Assembly (NCBI RefSeq): GCF_900007165.1
Contig: NZ_CYGY02000023.1
Location: 62,001 to 126,000 of the forward strand
Source of the DNA: Paraburkholderia piptadeniae
Lineage (GTDB): Bacteria > Pseudomonadota > Gammaproteobacteria > Burkholderiales > Burkholderiaceae
Reading direction: 5' to 3'
Length of the DNA: 64,000 nucleotides
The stretch's first letter is position 1. Every line of letters begins with the position of its first letter. Both the position numbers and the translations under genes were made by a program. Below are positions 1 to 9,417 of the stretch, piece by piece. The notes under the pieces are model-generated. The model saw only the letters and a program-made list of their open reading frames with translations. It did no database searches and was not told where the DNA came from.

Positions 1-811
1 GAATGCCCATCAGCGACGGCATCAGCGAGCGGTCCGCGAGCTTGCCGCCGATCATGTTGCCGACCGTCAGGCCGACGCCGAACAGCACGAGAATCAGTGT
101 GACGCCGTGCGGCGTGAAGCCGCTCACCTGCTCGAGGATCGGCGTGATGTACGTGAACACGACGAACACGCCGCCAAAGCCGAGCACTGTCATCGCCAGC
201 GCGAGCCACACTTGCGGCTCTTTCAGCACGCGCACTTCGTGACCTAGCCCCGCCGGCCCCGTGTCATGCCGGTTCGGCACGAGCGCAGTCACGCCGAGAA
301 ACGACAGCACGCCAAACGCGGCGACGATCCAGAACGCGACTCGCCAGCCGAACTGCTGGCCGATGAAGGTGCCGAACGGCACGCCGAGCACGTTCGCGAG
401 CGTGAGACCCGTGAACATCAGCGCGATCGCGCTCGCACGCTTTTCCTGCGGCACGAGCGACGCGGCCACCACCGCGCCGATGCCGAAGAACGAGCCGTGC
501 GCGAACGACGTCACGACGCGCGCGATCATCAGCACCGAATAGTCGGACGCGATCGCGCACAGCACGTTGCCGACGATGAACACGCCCATCAGCAGTTGCA
601 GTGCGAGCTTGCGCGGCATCTTGCTGGTGACGACGGCGAGCAGCGGCGCGCCGACGGCCACGCCGAGCGCATAGCCGCTGACGAGCAGACCGGCGGACGG
701 AAGCGACACGGACAGATCCTTCGCCACTTCGGGCAGCAAGCCCATGATGACGAACTCCGTCGTGCCGATGGCGAATGCGCTGATCGCAAGCGCAAGCAAG
801 GGGATAGGCAT
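1..811 (-). CDS. MFS transporter, DHA1 / AraJ-like drug or sugar efflux (C-terminus cut by window edge)
   Basis: About 270 N-terminal residues are present and the reading frame runs off the left edge without a stop. The start ATG at 811 is preceded by GGAG. The protein begins with a hydrophobic helix carrying TTEFVIMGLLPEVA, characteristic of the AraJ/PbuE-like DHA1 branch of the major facilitator superfamily. At least eight hydrophobic segments follow, and a motif-A-like loop (GGKLADRS) lies near the cut end, which fits the start of the second six-helix half. It should be an inner-membrane proton-coupled exporter; the substrate cannot be read. The gene starts 20 nt downstream of the VOC gene, so the two are probably co-transcribed and controlled by the divergent LysR regulator. 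Confidence 0.85.
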   Translation of the reverse strand, partial: MPIPLLALAISAFAIGTTEFVIMGLLPEVAKDLSVSLPSAGLLVSGYALGVAVGAPLLAVVTSKMPRKLALQLLMGVFIVGNVLCAIASDYSVLMIARVVTSFAHGSFFGIGAVVAASLVPQEKRASAIALMFTGLTLANVLGVPFGTFIGQQFGWRVAFWIVAAFGVLSFLGVTALVPNRHDTGPAGLGHEVRVLKEPQVWLALAMTVLGFGGVFVVFTYITPILEQVSGFTPHGVTLILVLFGVGLTVGNMIGGKLADRSLMPSLMGI

Positions 812-831
812 GTGAGACTCCAGACGACGAT

Positions 832-1227
832 TCAGAAGGACGCGCGCCGGACATTGCGCGCTGCCGTCACGAATTCCATGACGACGGCGGGCGCCAGCGC
901 GACGAACAGTTGCACTTCACCCGAGAGCGGCACATCGGCGGTCCGATACGCGACGCCCGCCGCCTCCAGCCGCGCGAGCAGCGCCTGCCACTCGTCGCCG
1001 CCGTCCAGACGGAACGCGATGTGGTCGATGCGCGGACTCGCGCGGCCTGGGTGATGCGGCAGATTCGAATCGACGAGATGGATCACGGGGCGGCCACCCG
1101 CGTACAGCCAGTGGCCGCCGACGCCGAACGGCGGCCGCGCCCCTTCCGTCAACCCGACGACATCGACAAAGAATTGCCGGGTGGCGTCGAGATCAGAGGT
1201 GACGCTCGTCGCGTGGTCGAGATGCAT
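832..1227 (-). CDS. VOC (glyoxalase/bleomycin-resistance fold) family protein
   Basis: This is a 131-residue protein with the paired beta-alpha-beta-beta-beta modules of the vicinal-oxygen-chelate fold. Candidate metal ligands sit at the expected four places: H5 (LDHA), H50 (PVIHLVD), H69 (RIDHIAF) and E118 (VMEFV), so a metal-dependent activity is plausible. The sequence does not tell lyase, dioxygenase or antibiotic-binding roles apart. It is the first gene of a probable two-gene unit with the MFS exporter and is divergent from a LysR regulator, an arrangement often seen for small-molecule detoxification. Confidence 0.8.
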   Translation of the reverse strand: MHLDHATSVTSDLDATRQFFVDVVGLTEGARPPFGVGGHWLYAGGRPVIHLVDSNLPHHPGRASPRIDHIAFRLDGGDEWQALLARLEAAGVAYRTADVPLSGEVQLFVALAPAVVMEFVTAARNVRRASF

Positions 1228-1312
1228 GGTGCGGACTCCGGGTAAACGCGGATTTCGCGTTTTCAGCGTCGAATTGTCCGCGCACGTCGCGCTTTTGATA
1301 ATTGGCGTAGCA

Positions 1313-1329
1313 TTTGAAGGATTTTCAAA
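1313..1329. promoter_or_regulatory. Candidate LysR-type operator (T-N11-A box)
   Basis: The divergent VOC/LysR intergenic region holds an interrupted inverted repeat, TTTGAA-N5-TTCAAA, which contains the T-N11-A core expected of LysR-family sites. It lies about 85 bp upstream of the VOC start and 13 bp upstream of the lysR start. It could therefore both activate the minus-strand genes and autoregulate the plus-strand regulator. The assignment rests on symmetry and position only. Confidence 0.4.
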
Positions 1330-1341
1330 CGGCTCGGAATA

Positions 1342-2361
1342 ATGATCGACAATCTGGGCGATATCCGCCTCTTCGTCGAAGCGGCGCAGCTAGGCAGCCT
1401 GTCGGCGGCGGGCCGCAAGCTCGGCTTGACGCCTGCCGCCGCCAGCGCGCGCCTCGCGAAGCTCGAAGGCGGACTGAAGGCGCGCCTGTTCGAGCGCACG
1501 ACGCGGCAACTGCGTCTCACCGACGAAGGCCGCCTCTATCTGAACTGCTGTCAGCAGGCGCTGCGCGCGCTCGACGACGCCAAAGCGGCATTGCAGGAGG
1601 GCCAGAACGCCGTGCGCGGCAAGGTGCGCATTTCCGCGACGTCCGATTTCGGCCGCAATCTGCTGATGCACTGGCTCGACGAATTCAACGTGCTTTACCC
1701 GGACGTCACGTTCGCGCTGACGCTATCCGACTCGCTGTCGAATCTGGTGCAGGAAGATATCGATCTCGCGATCCGCTTCGGCGTGCCGCAGGACAGCTCG
1801 CTCGTCGCGCGCCGGCTCGCGCCGAATCCGCGCGTGCTGTGCGCGTCGCCGGAATACATCGCGCGACGCGGCGAGCCGAAAGATCCGCTCGATCTGGCGC
1901 GCTTCGACTGCATCGTGCTCGGCACGGCTTCGGGGCCCGTCAACGAATGGCGCTTCACGCGCGGCGCCGAGACCGTCACCTACACGGTTCCGCTCGAATC
2001 GGCGCGCGAAACCAACGACGGCGCCGTCGCCCGCGAATGGGCGCTGCGCGGCTACGGCATCGTGATCAAGTCGATGTGGGACGTCGAAGCGGACCTGAAA
2101 AGCGACGGCCTGCGCGTGCTGCTGCCCGACTGGCGCTATCCCGATGCGCCGCTGCACGCGCTGTATCACCGCAACCGCTTCATGGCGCCGCGCGTGCGCG
2201 TGCTGCTCGATTTTCTCGCCGACCGTTTCGCAACGGTGACGGGCGAACTGGAAGCGCAATTCGGCCTGCCGCACCCGCCGGACAGCGAGCCAAAACCGCA
2301 TGCCGATCTGCGACTGGCGCCCCGGCACGCCGCCAAAGCCCCACGCCGCAAAGGGCTATAA
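1342..2361 (+). CDS. LysR-family transcriptional regulator
   Basis: The protein has 339 residues, somewhat longer than the usual 300 or so because of a proline- and lysine-rich tail. The N-terminal winged helix-turn-helix covers roughly residues 5-65, with the typical [20 protein letters not shown] and [15 protein letters not shown] segments. A periplasmic-binding-protein-like effector domain follows (about 90-300). It is divergent from the VOC and MFS genes and probably regulates them. The inducer cannot be inferred. The stop codon overlaps a perfect TATAAT that may serve miaB. Confidence 0.9.
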   Translation: MIDNLGDIRLFVEAAQLGSLSAAGRKLGLTPAAASARLAKLEGGLKARLFERTTRQLRLTDEGRLYLNCCQQALRALDDAKAALQEGQNAVRGKVRISATSDFGRNLLMHWLDEFNVLYPDVTFALTLSDSLSNLVQEDIDLAIRFGVPQDSSLVARRLAPNPRVLCASPEYIARRGEPKDPLDLARFDCIVLGTASGPVNEWRFTRGAETVTYTVPLESARETNDGAVAREWALRGYGIVIKSMWDVEADLKSDGLRVLLPDWRYPDAPLHALYHRNRFMAPRVRVLLDFLADRFATVTGELEAQFGLPHPPDSEPKPHADLRLAPRHAAKAPRRKGL

Positions 2362-2362
2362 T
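2357..2362 (+). promoter_or_regulatory. Possible -10 box upstream of miaB
   Basis: A perfect TATAAT overlaps the lysR stop codon, about 134 nt before the miaB start. No good -35 hexamer is found 16-18 bp upstream, so this is only a candidate promoter. The leader downstream contains a long-range inverted repeat (AAAACGCGC at 2379-2387 with GCGCGTTTT at 2430-2438). Confidence 0.3.
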
Positions 2363-2495
2363 GTTGGACTACGCTGTAAAAACGCGCTTTGGGCTGGCCA
2401 GGCCCCGATTCTCGCGCCCCCGGCGCCGCGCGCGTTTTGTCTCTTCACCTTTTATTGACGCCCCCAGGTTAACCACTGCGACCGGCGAACACTCG

Positions 2496-3866
2496 ATGAC
2501 CAAGAAAGTTTATGTAAAGACCTTTGGCTGCCAGATGAACGAGTACGACTCCGACAAGATGGTCGACGTACTCGGCGCGTCTGAAGGCCTCGTCAAGACC
2601 GACAATCCCGAAGACGCCGACGTCATTCTGTTCAACACATGCTCGGTGCGCGAAAAGGCGCAGGAGAAAGTGTTCTCCGATCTCGGCCGCGTACGCGAAC
2701 TGAAAGAAGCGAACCCGAATCTGCTGATCGGCGTCGGCGGCTGCGTCGCGAGCCAGGAAGGCGCGTCGATCGTCTCCCGCGCGCCGTACGTCGACCTCGT
2801 GTTCGGTCCGCAAACCTTGCACCGCCTGCCGCAGATGATCGACCAGCGCCGCGCGAGCGGCCGTCCGCAAGTCGACATCACGTTCCCCGAAATCGAGAAG
2901 TTCGATCACCTGCCGCCTGCGCGCGTCGAAGGCCCGAGCGCGTTCGTGTCGATCATGGAAGGCTGCAGCAAGTACTGCAGCTATTGCGTCGTGCCGTACA
3001 CGCGCGGCGAGGAGGTGTCGCGGCCGCTCGACGACGTGCTGACGGAAATAGCCGGCCTCGCCGATCAGGGCGTGCGCGAAGTGACGCTGCTCGGCCAGAA
3101 CGTGAACGCATACCGTGGCGCGATGACCCCCGGCTCGAATGAAATTGCCGACTTCGCGACGCTGATCGAATACGTCGCGGACATTCCGGGCATCGAACGA
3201 ATTCGCTATACGACGTCGCATCCGAAGGAATTCACGCAGCGCCTGATCGACACGTACGCGAAGGTGCCGAAGCTCGTAAACCATCTGCATCTGCCCGTGC
3301 AGCACGGCTCCGACCGCATCCTGATGGCGATGAAGCGCGGCTACACCGTGCTCGAATACAAGTCGGTGATTCGCCGGCTTCGCGCGATCCGCCCGGACCT
3401 GTCGCTGTCGACGGACATGATCGTCGGCTTCCCCGGCGAGACGGAAGAAGACTTCGACAAGATGATGCAACTCGTGCACGAGATGAGCTACGACACGAGC
3501 TTCTCGTTCATCTACAGCCCGCGTCCCGGCACGCCCGCCGCGAACCTGCACGACGACACGCCGCGCGAAGTGAAGCTACGTCGCTTGCAGTACCTGCAGG
3601 CGACCATCGAAGAAAACGTGCAGCGCATCAGCGAGGCGATGGTCGGCAAGGTCGAGCGCATTCTGGTCGAGCGCCCGGCGCGCAAGGACCCGAACGAGCT
3701 CGCGGGCCGCACCGAGAACAACCGCGTCGTGAATTTCCCCGCGCCGGTGGAATCGCATGCGCGCCTGATCGGCCAGATGATCGACGTGAAGATCGTGCAT
3801 GCGTACCCGCACTCGCTGCGCGGCGAACTCGTGATGGTTCACGACACGGCGTCCGCCACTCACTAA
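2496..3866 (+). CDS. miaB: tRNA-2-methylthio-N6-isopentenyladenosine-37 synthase MiaB
   Basis: A 456-residue radical-SAM methylthiotransferase that adds the 2-methylthio group to i6A37 of tRNAs reading UNN codons. The N-terminal UPF0004 domain holds C12, C49 and C83, ligands of the auxiliary 4Fe-4S cluster. The radical-SAM motif CxxxCxxC is C157, C161 and C164. A TRAM RNA-binding domain occupies about 380-445. The ATG at 2496 begins the canonical [13 protein letters not shown] start, although the same frame is open far upstream through the lysR region. It is followed by phoH/ybeZ and ybeY, a conserved proteobacterial order. Confidence 0.97.
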   Translation: MTKKVYVKTFGCQMNEYDSDKMVDVLGASEGLVKTDNPEDADVILFNTCSVREKAQEKVFSDLGRVRELKEANPNLLIGVGGCVASQEGASIVSRAPYVDLVFGPQTLHRLPQMIDQRRASGRPQVDITFPEIEKFDHLPPARVEGPSAFVSIMEGCSKYCSYCVVPYTRGEEVSRPLDDVLTEIAGLADQGVREVTLLGQNVNAYRGAMTPGSNEIADFATLIEYVADIPGIERIRYTTSHPKEFTQRLIDTYAKVPKLVNHLHLPVQHGSDRILMAMKRGYTVLEYKSVIRRLRAIRPDLSLSTDMIVGFPGETEEDFDKMMQLVHEMSYDTSFSFIYSPRPGTPAANLHDDTPREVKLRRLQYLQATIEENVQRISEAMVGKVERILVERPARKDPNELAGRTENNRVVNFPAPVESHARLIGQMIDVKIVHAYPHSLRGELVMVHDTASATH

Positions 3867-3900
3867 GCCCGTAGCGCACCGACAGGATCGAATATCAGCC

Positions 3901-4986
3901 TTGAAGCCCACTCAGCAACTGGAATTCACTGCGCCGCGCGACGATAACGCGCGGCTCGCCAACCTCTGCGGCCCCCTCGACGAGAACCTGAGGCAGATCG
4001 AACAGGCACTCGACGTCACGCTGCAACGCCGCGGACACCGCATCAGCATTCGCGGGCGCGGCGCGAAAGTCGCGCTCAATGCGCTCGAAAACTTCTACAA
4101 CAGCGCGCGCGATCCGCTCTCCGTCGACGACATCCAACTCGCGCTCGTCGAAGCGCGCCATCCCGGTAACAACGGACGCCCGAACGGCGGCAACGGCGAC
4201 ACGGAAGAACTCGATCCGCGTTTTCGCGGCGACCCCGATCATCCGTTCGACGAACCGACGCATGAAGGCGACGTCGAAGTTGAAGAACTCGGCCCGAAGC
4301 TGTACACGCGGCGCGCCGACCTGCGCGGCCGCACGCCAGCGCAGCGCGAGTATCTGAAGCAGATCGTCTCGCACGACGTGACGCTCGGCGTCGGCCCGGC
4401 GGGGACGGGCAAGACGTACCTTGCCGTCGCATGCGCCGTCGATTCGCTCGAGCGCGATCAGGTCAAGCGCATCGTGCTGACGCGTCCCGCCGTCGAAGCG
4501 GGCGAGCGGCTCGGCTTCCTGCCCGGCGATCTCGCGCAGAAAGTCGACCCGTATCTGCGTCCGCTCTATGACGCGCTCTACGATCTGCTCGGCTTCGACA
4601 AGACCGCGAAGATGTTCGAGCGCCAGATGATCGAAATCGCGCCGCTCGCGTACATGCGCGGCCGCACGCTCAATCACGCGTTCATCATTCTCGACGAGGC
4701 GCAGAACACGACGCCCGAGCAAATGAAGATGTTCCTCACGCGTATCGGCTTCGGCTCGAAGGCGGTCGTCACGGGCGATACGACGCAGGTCGACTTGCCG
4801 CGCGGCCACAAGAGCGGGCTGATCGAAGCGCAGCAGGTGCTCGCGAACGTGCGCGGCATCGCGCTCACGCGCTTCACGAGCGCCGACGTGGTGCGGCATC
4901 CCCTCGTCGCGCGCATCGTCGAGGCGTACGACGCGCACTCGAAGCGAGAAGCGAGCGCGTCTGACGCAGCCGACGCCGCCCGGTGA
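3901..4986 (+). CDS. ybeZ: PhoH-family ATPase (YbeZ)
   Basis: A 361-residue PhoH-like P-loop protein. Walker A is GPAGTGKT (165-172) and Walker B is FIILDEAQN (about 261-269). The N-terminal part (about 10-90) resembles the KH-like region of YbeZ. An acidic, glycine-rich linker covers about 90-130. PhoH proteins are ATPases with helicase/RNase-like relatives; YbeZ partners YbeY in rRNA and ribosome quality control. The start is TTG at 3901, with AGGAT 12 nt upstream; no ATG is available nearby. It lies 34 nt after miaB and 30 nt before ybeY. Confidence 0.93.
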   Translation: MKPTQQLEFTAPRDDNARLANLCGPLDENLRQIEQALDVTLQRRGHRISIRGRGAKVALNALENFYNSARDPLSVDDIQLALVEARHPGNNGRPNGGNGDTEELDPRFRGDPDHPFDEPTHEGDVEVEELGPKLYTRRADLRGRTPAQREYLKQIVSHDVTLGVGPAGTGKTYLAVACAVDSLERDQVKRIVLTRPAVEAGERLGFLPGDLAQKVDPYLRPLYDALYDLLGFDKTAKMFERQMIEIAPLAYMRGRTLNHAFIILDEAQNTTPEQMKMFLTRIGFGSKAVVTGDTTQVDLPRGHKSGLIEAQQVLANVRGIALTRFTSADVVRHPLVARIVEAYDAHSKREASASDAADAAR

Positions 4987-5016
4987 CACGGACATGACAG
5001 GCACCCAGAACCCCGC

Positions 5017-5478
5017 ATGAGCCGCGCCCCGAAACTGTCGCTGAACCTGCAATTTCCCGCTGGAAAAGCGTGGCCGGAGCACAAGGCGCTGTTGCCCAAG
5101 GCAACCGTCGCCGCGTGGATCAAGGCGGCGCTTTTCGCCGACGCCGAGCTGACCGTGCGCTTCGTCGACGCGGACGAAGGCCGCACGCTGAACCGCAGGT
5201 ATCGCGGCAAGGACTACGCGACCAATGTGCTGACCTTCGCGTACGCGGAATCGGAAGACGATCCCGTGACGGGCGATCTGATCCTGTGCTGCCCCGTCGT
5301 CGAGAAAGAAGCGAACGAACAGGGCAAGCCGCTCGAAGCGCACTACGCGCATCTGCTCGTCCACGGCACGCTGCACGCCCAGGGCTACGACCACGAGCAA
5401 GAGGACGAAGCCGAAGAGATGGAAGCGATCGAAACCGAGGTGCTCGGCAAGCTCGGCTTCCCCGATCCGTACGAATGA
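5017..5478 (+). CDS. ybeY: Endoribonuclease YbeY, 16S rRNA 3'-end maturation
   Basis: A 153-residue protein with the family zinc site [11 protein letters not shown] (H116, H120, H126) near the C-terminus. YbeY is a single-strand-specific metallo-RNase that acts in 16S rRNA 3' processing and 70S ribosome quality control. Length and order (phoH then ybeY) match the family. A cysteine pair (CC) at about residues 91-92 lies before the His motif. The acidic C-terminal tail is typical. Confidence 0.96.
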   Translation: MSRAPKLSLNLQFPAGKAWPEHKALLPKATVAAWIKAALFADAELTVRFVDADEGRTLNRRYRGKDYATNVLTFAYAESEDDPVTGDLILCCPVVEKEANEQGKPLEAHYAHLLVHGTLHAQGYDHEQEDEAEEMEAIETEVLGKLGFPDPYE

Positions 5479-5584
5479 CGCTCGACAGCACTCAGCATCA
5501 GGCGACAGAGCCGGCATCGACAGATCGTCCCGCAGATCGCCGGCTCTGAAATCCAGTCCAGCCGCCCATCGATCCAAAACCCAC

Positions 5585-6238
5585 GTGAGCCAGCCCCTTT
5601 CGTCACCGACGCCGCCTCCGCCCTGCACCGGCTATCCGCCGTCGCTCGGCGAGTCGCGCCTGCTGACGGACGATGAGTTGCGCGCGTCGCTCGATTGCTC
5701 CCTGCGCGACTGGGACGGCAAGCGCGACCTGTGGCTCTTCGGCTACGGCTCGCTGATCTGGAACCCGGGCTTGCCCACCGTCGAAGCGATGCGCTCGCGC
5801 GTGCACGGCTATCACCGCGGGCTGTATCTGTGGTCGCGCGTCAATCGCGGCACGCCGGAGCAACCGGGCCTCGTGCTCGCGCTCGATCGCGGCGGCTCGT
5901 GCAGCGGCATCGCGTTTCGGCTCGCTGCGCAAGGCGCGATGCCGCATCTCGAAGCGCTATGGCGCCGCGAAATGGCGATGGGCTCGTACCGTCCCGCATG
6001 GCTGCCGTGCGCGCTCGGCGACGGGCGGCGCATCGAAGCGCTCGCGTTCGTGATGCGCCGCGACGTGCCGTCGTACACGGGCAAGCTTTCCGACGAAGTG
6101 GTGAGAACGGTGCTCGGCTGCGCGTCCGGACGCTACGGCACGACCCTCGACTACGTGAGCCGCACCGTCGAAGCGCTGCGCGAAAGCGGCATGCCCGATC
6201 GCGCGCTCGAGGCATTGCTTGCGCGTTGCCGCAAGTAA
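5585..6238 (+). CDS. ChaC-like glutathione-specific gamma-glutamylcyclotransferase
   Basis: A 217-residue protein with the ChaC/GGCT signature FGYGSLIWNP (52-61), the RGTPEQPGL segment (88-96) and E129 in WRREM as candidate catalytic acid. The family cleaves glutathione to 5-oxoproline and Cys-Gly in the cytosol. The GTG start at 5585 is the first usable codon; about 35 residues precede the conserved core. It sits between ybeY and corC/ybeX, interrupting an order that is usually ybeZ-ybeY-ybeX-lnt. Confidence 0.88.
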   Translation: MSQPLSSPTPPPPCTGYPPSLGESRLLTDDELRASLDCSLRDWDGKRDLWLFGYGSLIWNPGLPTVEAMRSRVHGYHRGLYLWSRVNRGTPEQPGLVLALDRGGSCSGIAFRLAAQGAMPHLEALWRREMAMGSYRPAWLPCALGDGRRIEALAFVMRRDVPSYTGKLSDEVVRTVLGCASGRYGTTLDYVSRTVEALRESGMPDRALEALLARCRK

Positions 6239-6523
6239 GCGCTGCGCCGCCGCGCGCCGAAAATGCACGCCAAAAATGCACGCATGCCAAGGCTGCCGAA
6301 AGGAAGCGCCGACAATTTTGACCATGCGCCCCCCGGCGCTGCGATATCAGTTAGGATAAAAGCGAGCGTCGCCCCGCGGGACGTCTTTGCCATCAACCGG
6401 CAACAACCGCGCGCCGGGAACTGCGCTTTGCACCGCCTCGTGTGCCGGGACACGGTCCTGCCATGAGCGTGGTGTATCCTTAACGCTCTGCAACAGCGCG
6501 CCCGGCTTTTGGGGCGCACCACC

Positions 6524-7420
6524 ATGAACGACACGTATCCCAGTCGACGCCATACCAGCGACAAACCCCATGAAAAACGCTCGCTCCTTGAGCGATTGAC
6601 CGATTTCATCTCGCCCGAGCCCGATTCTCGCGGCGAACTCCTCGAAATCCTGCAAGACGCGCACGAGCGCAATCTGATCGACGCCGATTCCTTGTCGATG
6701 ATCGAAGGCGTGTTCCAAGTTTCCGAGCTATGCGCACGCGACATCATGATTCCGCGCGCGCAAATGGACGCGATCAACATCGCGGACTCCCCCGACGAAT
6801 TCATCCCCTACATGCTGGAAAAGGCGCACTCGCGCTACCCCGTGTACGAGGGCAACCGCGACAACGTGATCGGCGTGCTGCTCGCGAAAGACCTGCTGCG
6901 CTACTACGCCGAAGAAGAAGCCGACGTGCGCGGCATGCTGCGCCCTGCCGTGTTCATCCCCGAATCGAAGCGCCTCAATGTCTTGCTGCACGACTTCCGC
7001 GTGAACCGCAACCACATCGCGATCGTCGTCGACGAATACGGCGGCGTCGCGGGCGTCATCACGATCGAGGACGTGCTGGAGCAGATCGTCGGCGACATCG
7101 AAGACGAATACGATTTCGACGAGGAAAGCGGCAACATCATCGCGTCGCCGGACGGCCGTTTCCGCGTGCGCGCGCTGACCGAGATCGAGCAGTTCAACGA
7201 AGAGTTCGGCACCCACTTCTCCGACGAGGAAGTCGACACAATCGGCGGACTCGTCACGCACCATTTCGGACGCGTGCCGCATCGCGGCGAGAAGGTGAAG
7301 ATCGACGAGCTGATCTTCGAAGTGCTGCGCGCCGACGCGCGGCAGATCCACATGCTGCTCGTGCGCCGCGATCCGCTCGCCGGACAGCGCGAACGCGACG
7401 CCCGGCACGTGCAAACCTGA
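6524..7420 (+). CDS. corC: CorC/HlyC-family CBS-domain protein (YbeX)
   Basis: A 298-residue soluble protein with two CBS domains (about 71-130 and 138-195) and a C-terminal CorC_HlyC domain (about 210-285). The membrane DUF21 domain of larger relatives is absent, as in E. coli CorC/YbeX. Historical annotation is magnesium/cobalt efflux; links to ribosome function have also been reported for YbeX. ATG at 6524 is preferred over an in-frame TTG at 6509. The preceding gap (6239-6523) contains only an 11-bp direct repeat (aaaatgcacgc at 6260 and 6273) and no convincing gene. lnt follows 34 nt downstream. Confidence 0.92.
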   Translation: MNDTYPSRRHTSDKPHEKRSLLERLTDFISPEPDSRGELLEILQDAHERNLIDADSLSMIEGVFQVSELCARDIMIPRAQMDAINIADSPDEFIPYMLEKAHSRYPVYEGNRDNVIGVLLAKDLLRYYAEEEADVRGMLRPAVFIPESKRLNVLLHDFRVNRNHIAIVVDEYGGVAGVITIEDVLEQIVGDIEDEYDFDEESGNIIASPDGRFRVRALTEIEQFNEEFGTHFSDEEVDTIGGLVTHHFGRVPHRGEKVKIDELIFEVLRADARQIHMLLVRRDPLAGQRERDARHVQT

Positions 7421-7454
7421 TTTCCACAGTTCTCATCAAGCCGACCACGCAACA

Positions 7455-9176
7455 ATGGCCGACCCGATCACTTCCCGTCTGCGCCGCGGCGTGACACCCG
7501 ACGCAGCCGATAGAGGCGCACGGGTGCTGCCGTGGTGGCACTACCTCACGGCCGCCGCAGTCGGCGCGCTCAACACGCTGTCGTTCGCGCCGACGCCGCA
7601 CGGCGGCTGGCTCGAACTGGCGATCTTCGCTTTCTTCTTCGCGTGGCTCACGCGCACGACAGGCTGGAGGAGCGCCGCCCTCACCGGCTTCGCGTTCGGC
7701 TTCGGCAACTACGTGACGGGCGTGTGGTGGCTGTACGTGAGCATGCACTTCTACGGCGGAATGGCCGCGCCGCTCGCGGGCGCGGCGCTCGTGCTGTTCT
7801 CGCTGTATCTGGCCATCTATCCGGCGCTCGCCGCCGGCATCTGGTCGTTCTGCGCGGGACATGCGCGCAACGGCAAGCTCGCCGACCTCCAGCCGTTTTC
7901 GCCGACGTGGCACGGCGCGTTCGCCTTCGCGAGCGCGTGGGCCGTCGGCGAATGGCTGCGGGGCACGGTGTTCACCGGCTTTCCGTGGCTCGCGAGCGGT
8001 TATGCGCAGGTCGACGGGCCGTTTGCCGGATTCTCGCCGATTGCGGGCGTATACGGTGTCGGCTGGGTGATGGCGCTCGCCGCCGCGCTGATCGCGCAGG
8101 CCGTGCTGCGCTCGCGCGCGGCGTCGAACGGCGATGCGAAGGCTGCGCAGCGTACCAGCCGCGTCGTCACGCCCGCCGCGATCGCCGTCGCGCTGATCGC
8201 AGCGGGCCTGCTGCTGCCGCTCGTCTCATGGACGACGCCCGCCAATGCGCCGCTGACCGTGCGGCTGCTGCAAGGCAACGTGAAGCAGGACATGAAGTTC
8301 GAAGAGTCGGGCGTGAAGGCCGCGATCGACGAATACGAACGGATGATCACCGCGAAGCCCGCCGATCTCGTCGTCACGCCGGAAACCGCGATTCCCGTGC
8401 TCGCGCAAGCCATTCCCGAGTCGTTCGCGGTGGCCGTGCGCCGTTTCGCCGATTCGACGAATACGTCGATCCTGTTCGGCGCGATCGGCGGCACGATCAC
8501 GGCGGAGGGCCACGTCGTCGACTACACGAACAGCCTGTTCGGTATCACGCCGGGCGAGGCGGGCGTGTACCGTTACGACAAGCATCATCTCGTGCCCTTC
8601 GGCGAGTTCGTGCCGTGGGGCTTTCGCTGGTTCGTGAACCTGATGAAGATTCCTCTCGGCGATTTTGCGCGCGGCGCGCCCGTGCAGAAGCCGTTCGTCG
8701 TGCACAACCAGCCCATCGCCGTCGATATCTGCTACGAGGACATCTTCGGCGAGGAAATCGCGCGCACGGTGCGCGAGAGCGACACGCCCGCGGGCGTGCT
8801 CGTCAATTCGACGAATCTCGCGTGGTTCGGCAACACGATCGCGCTCGATCAGCACTTGCAGATCGCGCGCATGCGCTCGCTCGAAACGGGCCGCCCGATG
8901 CTGCGCGCGACGAACACAGGCGCGACGGCCGCCATCGACGCGCGCGGCAACGTGATCGCGCGTCTGCCGACGTTCACGGAAGGGTCGATCGAGGCCGTCG
9001 TTCAGGGCACCACGGGCAAAACGCCGTATGTGACGAGCGGCAACAACACGGTGCTCGCGGTATCGCTGCTGTTCCTCGCGTTCGGTTTTGCGTTCGGTCC
9101 GGGCCGCGCGCGGTCGAACGGCAAAAACGGCAAGAACGGCGCGAGCGGCGACGCAAAGCGCAATCGCGACGCCTGA
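7455..9176 (+). CDS. lnt: Apolipoprotein N-acyltransferase
   Basis: A 573-residue inner-membrane enzyme that N-acylates the lipidated N-terminal cysteine of apolipoproteins. Several N-terminal membrane segments (about 30-215, then about 238-260) precede a periplasmic nitrilase-like domain. The catalytic triad is visible as E310 (VVTPETA), K376 (YDKHHLVPFGEF) and C426 (VDICYED). A last membrane helix lies near residue 545, and the extreme C-terminus is an Asn/Lys/Gly-rich tail. Placement directly after corC is the conserved order. Confidence 0.96.
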   Translation: MADPITSRLRRGVTPDAADRGARVLPWWHYLTAAAVGALNTLSFAPTPHGGWLELAIFAFFFAWLTRTTGWRSAALTGFAFGFGNYVTGVWWLYVSMHFYGGMAAPLAGAALVLFSLYLAIYPALAAGIWSFCAGHARNGKLADLQPFSPTWHGAFAFASAWAVGEWLRGTVFTGFPWLASGYAQVDGPFAGFSPIAGVYGVGWVMALAAALIAQAVLRSRAASNGDAKAAQRTSRVVTPAAIAVALIAAGLLLPLVSWTTPANAPLTVRLLQGNVKQDMKFEESGVKAAIDEYERMITAKPADLVVTPETAIPVLAQAIPESFAVAVRRFADSTNTSILFGAIGGTITAEGHVVDYTNSLFGITPGEAGVYRYDKHHLVPFGEFVPWGFRWFVNLMKIPLGDFARGAPVQKPFVVHNQPIAVDICYEDIFGEEIARTVRESDTPAGVLVNSTNLAWFGNTIALDQHLQIARMRSLETGRPMLRATNTGATAAIDARGNVIARLPTFTEGSIEAVVQGTTGKTPYVTSGNNTVLAVSLLFLAFGFAFGPGRARSNGKNGKNGASGDAKRNRDA

Positions 9177-9273
9177 CAGGCTCGGAACAACGGGCGGCGC
9201 AACGACAACAAGCACAACGGCGCGCCCCCGCTGAGCCACCAGGCAATCACCAGGCCCCAGAAAGTCTCAAGCC

Positions 9274-9304
9274 ACCGGCAATCCGGTAAAATTCAGGGTT
9301 TTAC
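9274..9304. repeat. Overlapping small inverted repeats between lnt and glyQ
   Basis: Two short inverted repeats overlap by two bases in the 241-nt gap: ACCGG-CAAT-CCGGT (9274-9287) and GTAAAA-N7-TTTTAC (9286-9304). Neither has a following T-run on the plus strand, so they are not a clear terminator. They could be part of the glyQ promoter or leader. Nothing else was recognised in the gap. Confidence 0.3.
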
Positions 9305-9417
9305 AGCACTGGGCCGCGCAACCGGCCGGCTGATTGATCGATGGCCAGCAAGGTCATCGCGTCACGCCAGCCGCACGGCATCCGCGTCCTGCCTGAAAGG
9401 CACCTTCAAGGCTCTTC

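Noticed and set aside
1314..2495. N-terminal extension of miaB through the lysR region
   Set aside because: The upstream part is out of frame with lysR and is Arg-rich shadow sequence; MiaB homologues begin at the [12 protein letters not shown] start at 2496.
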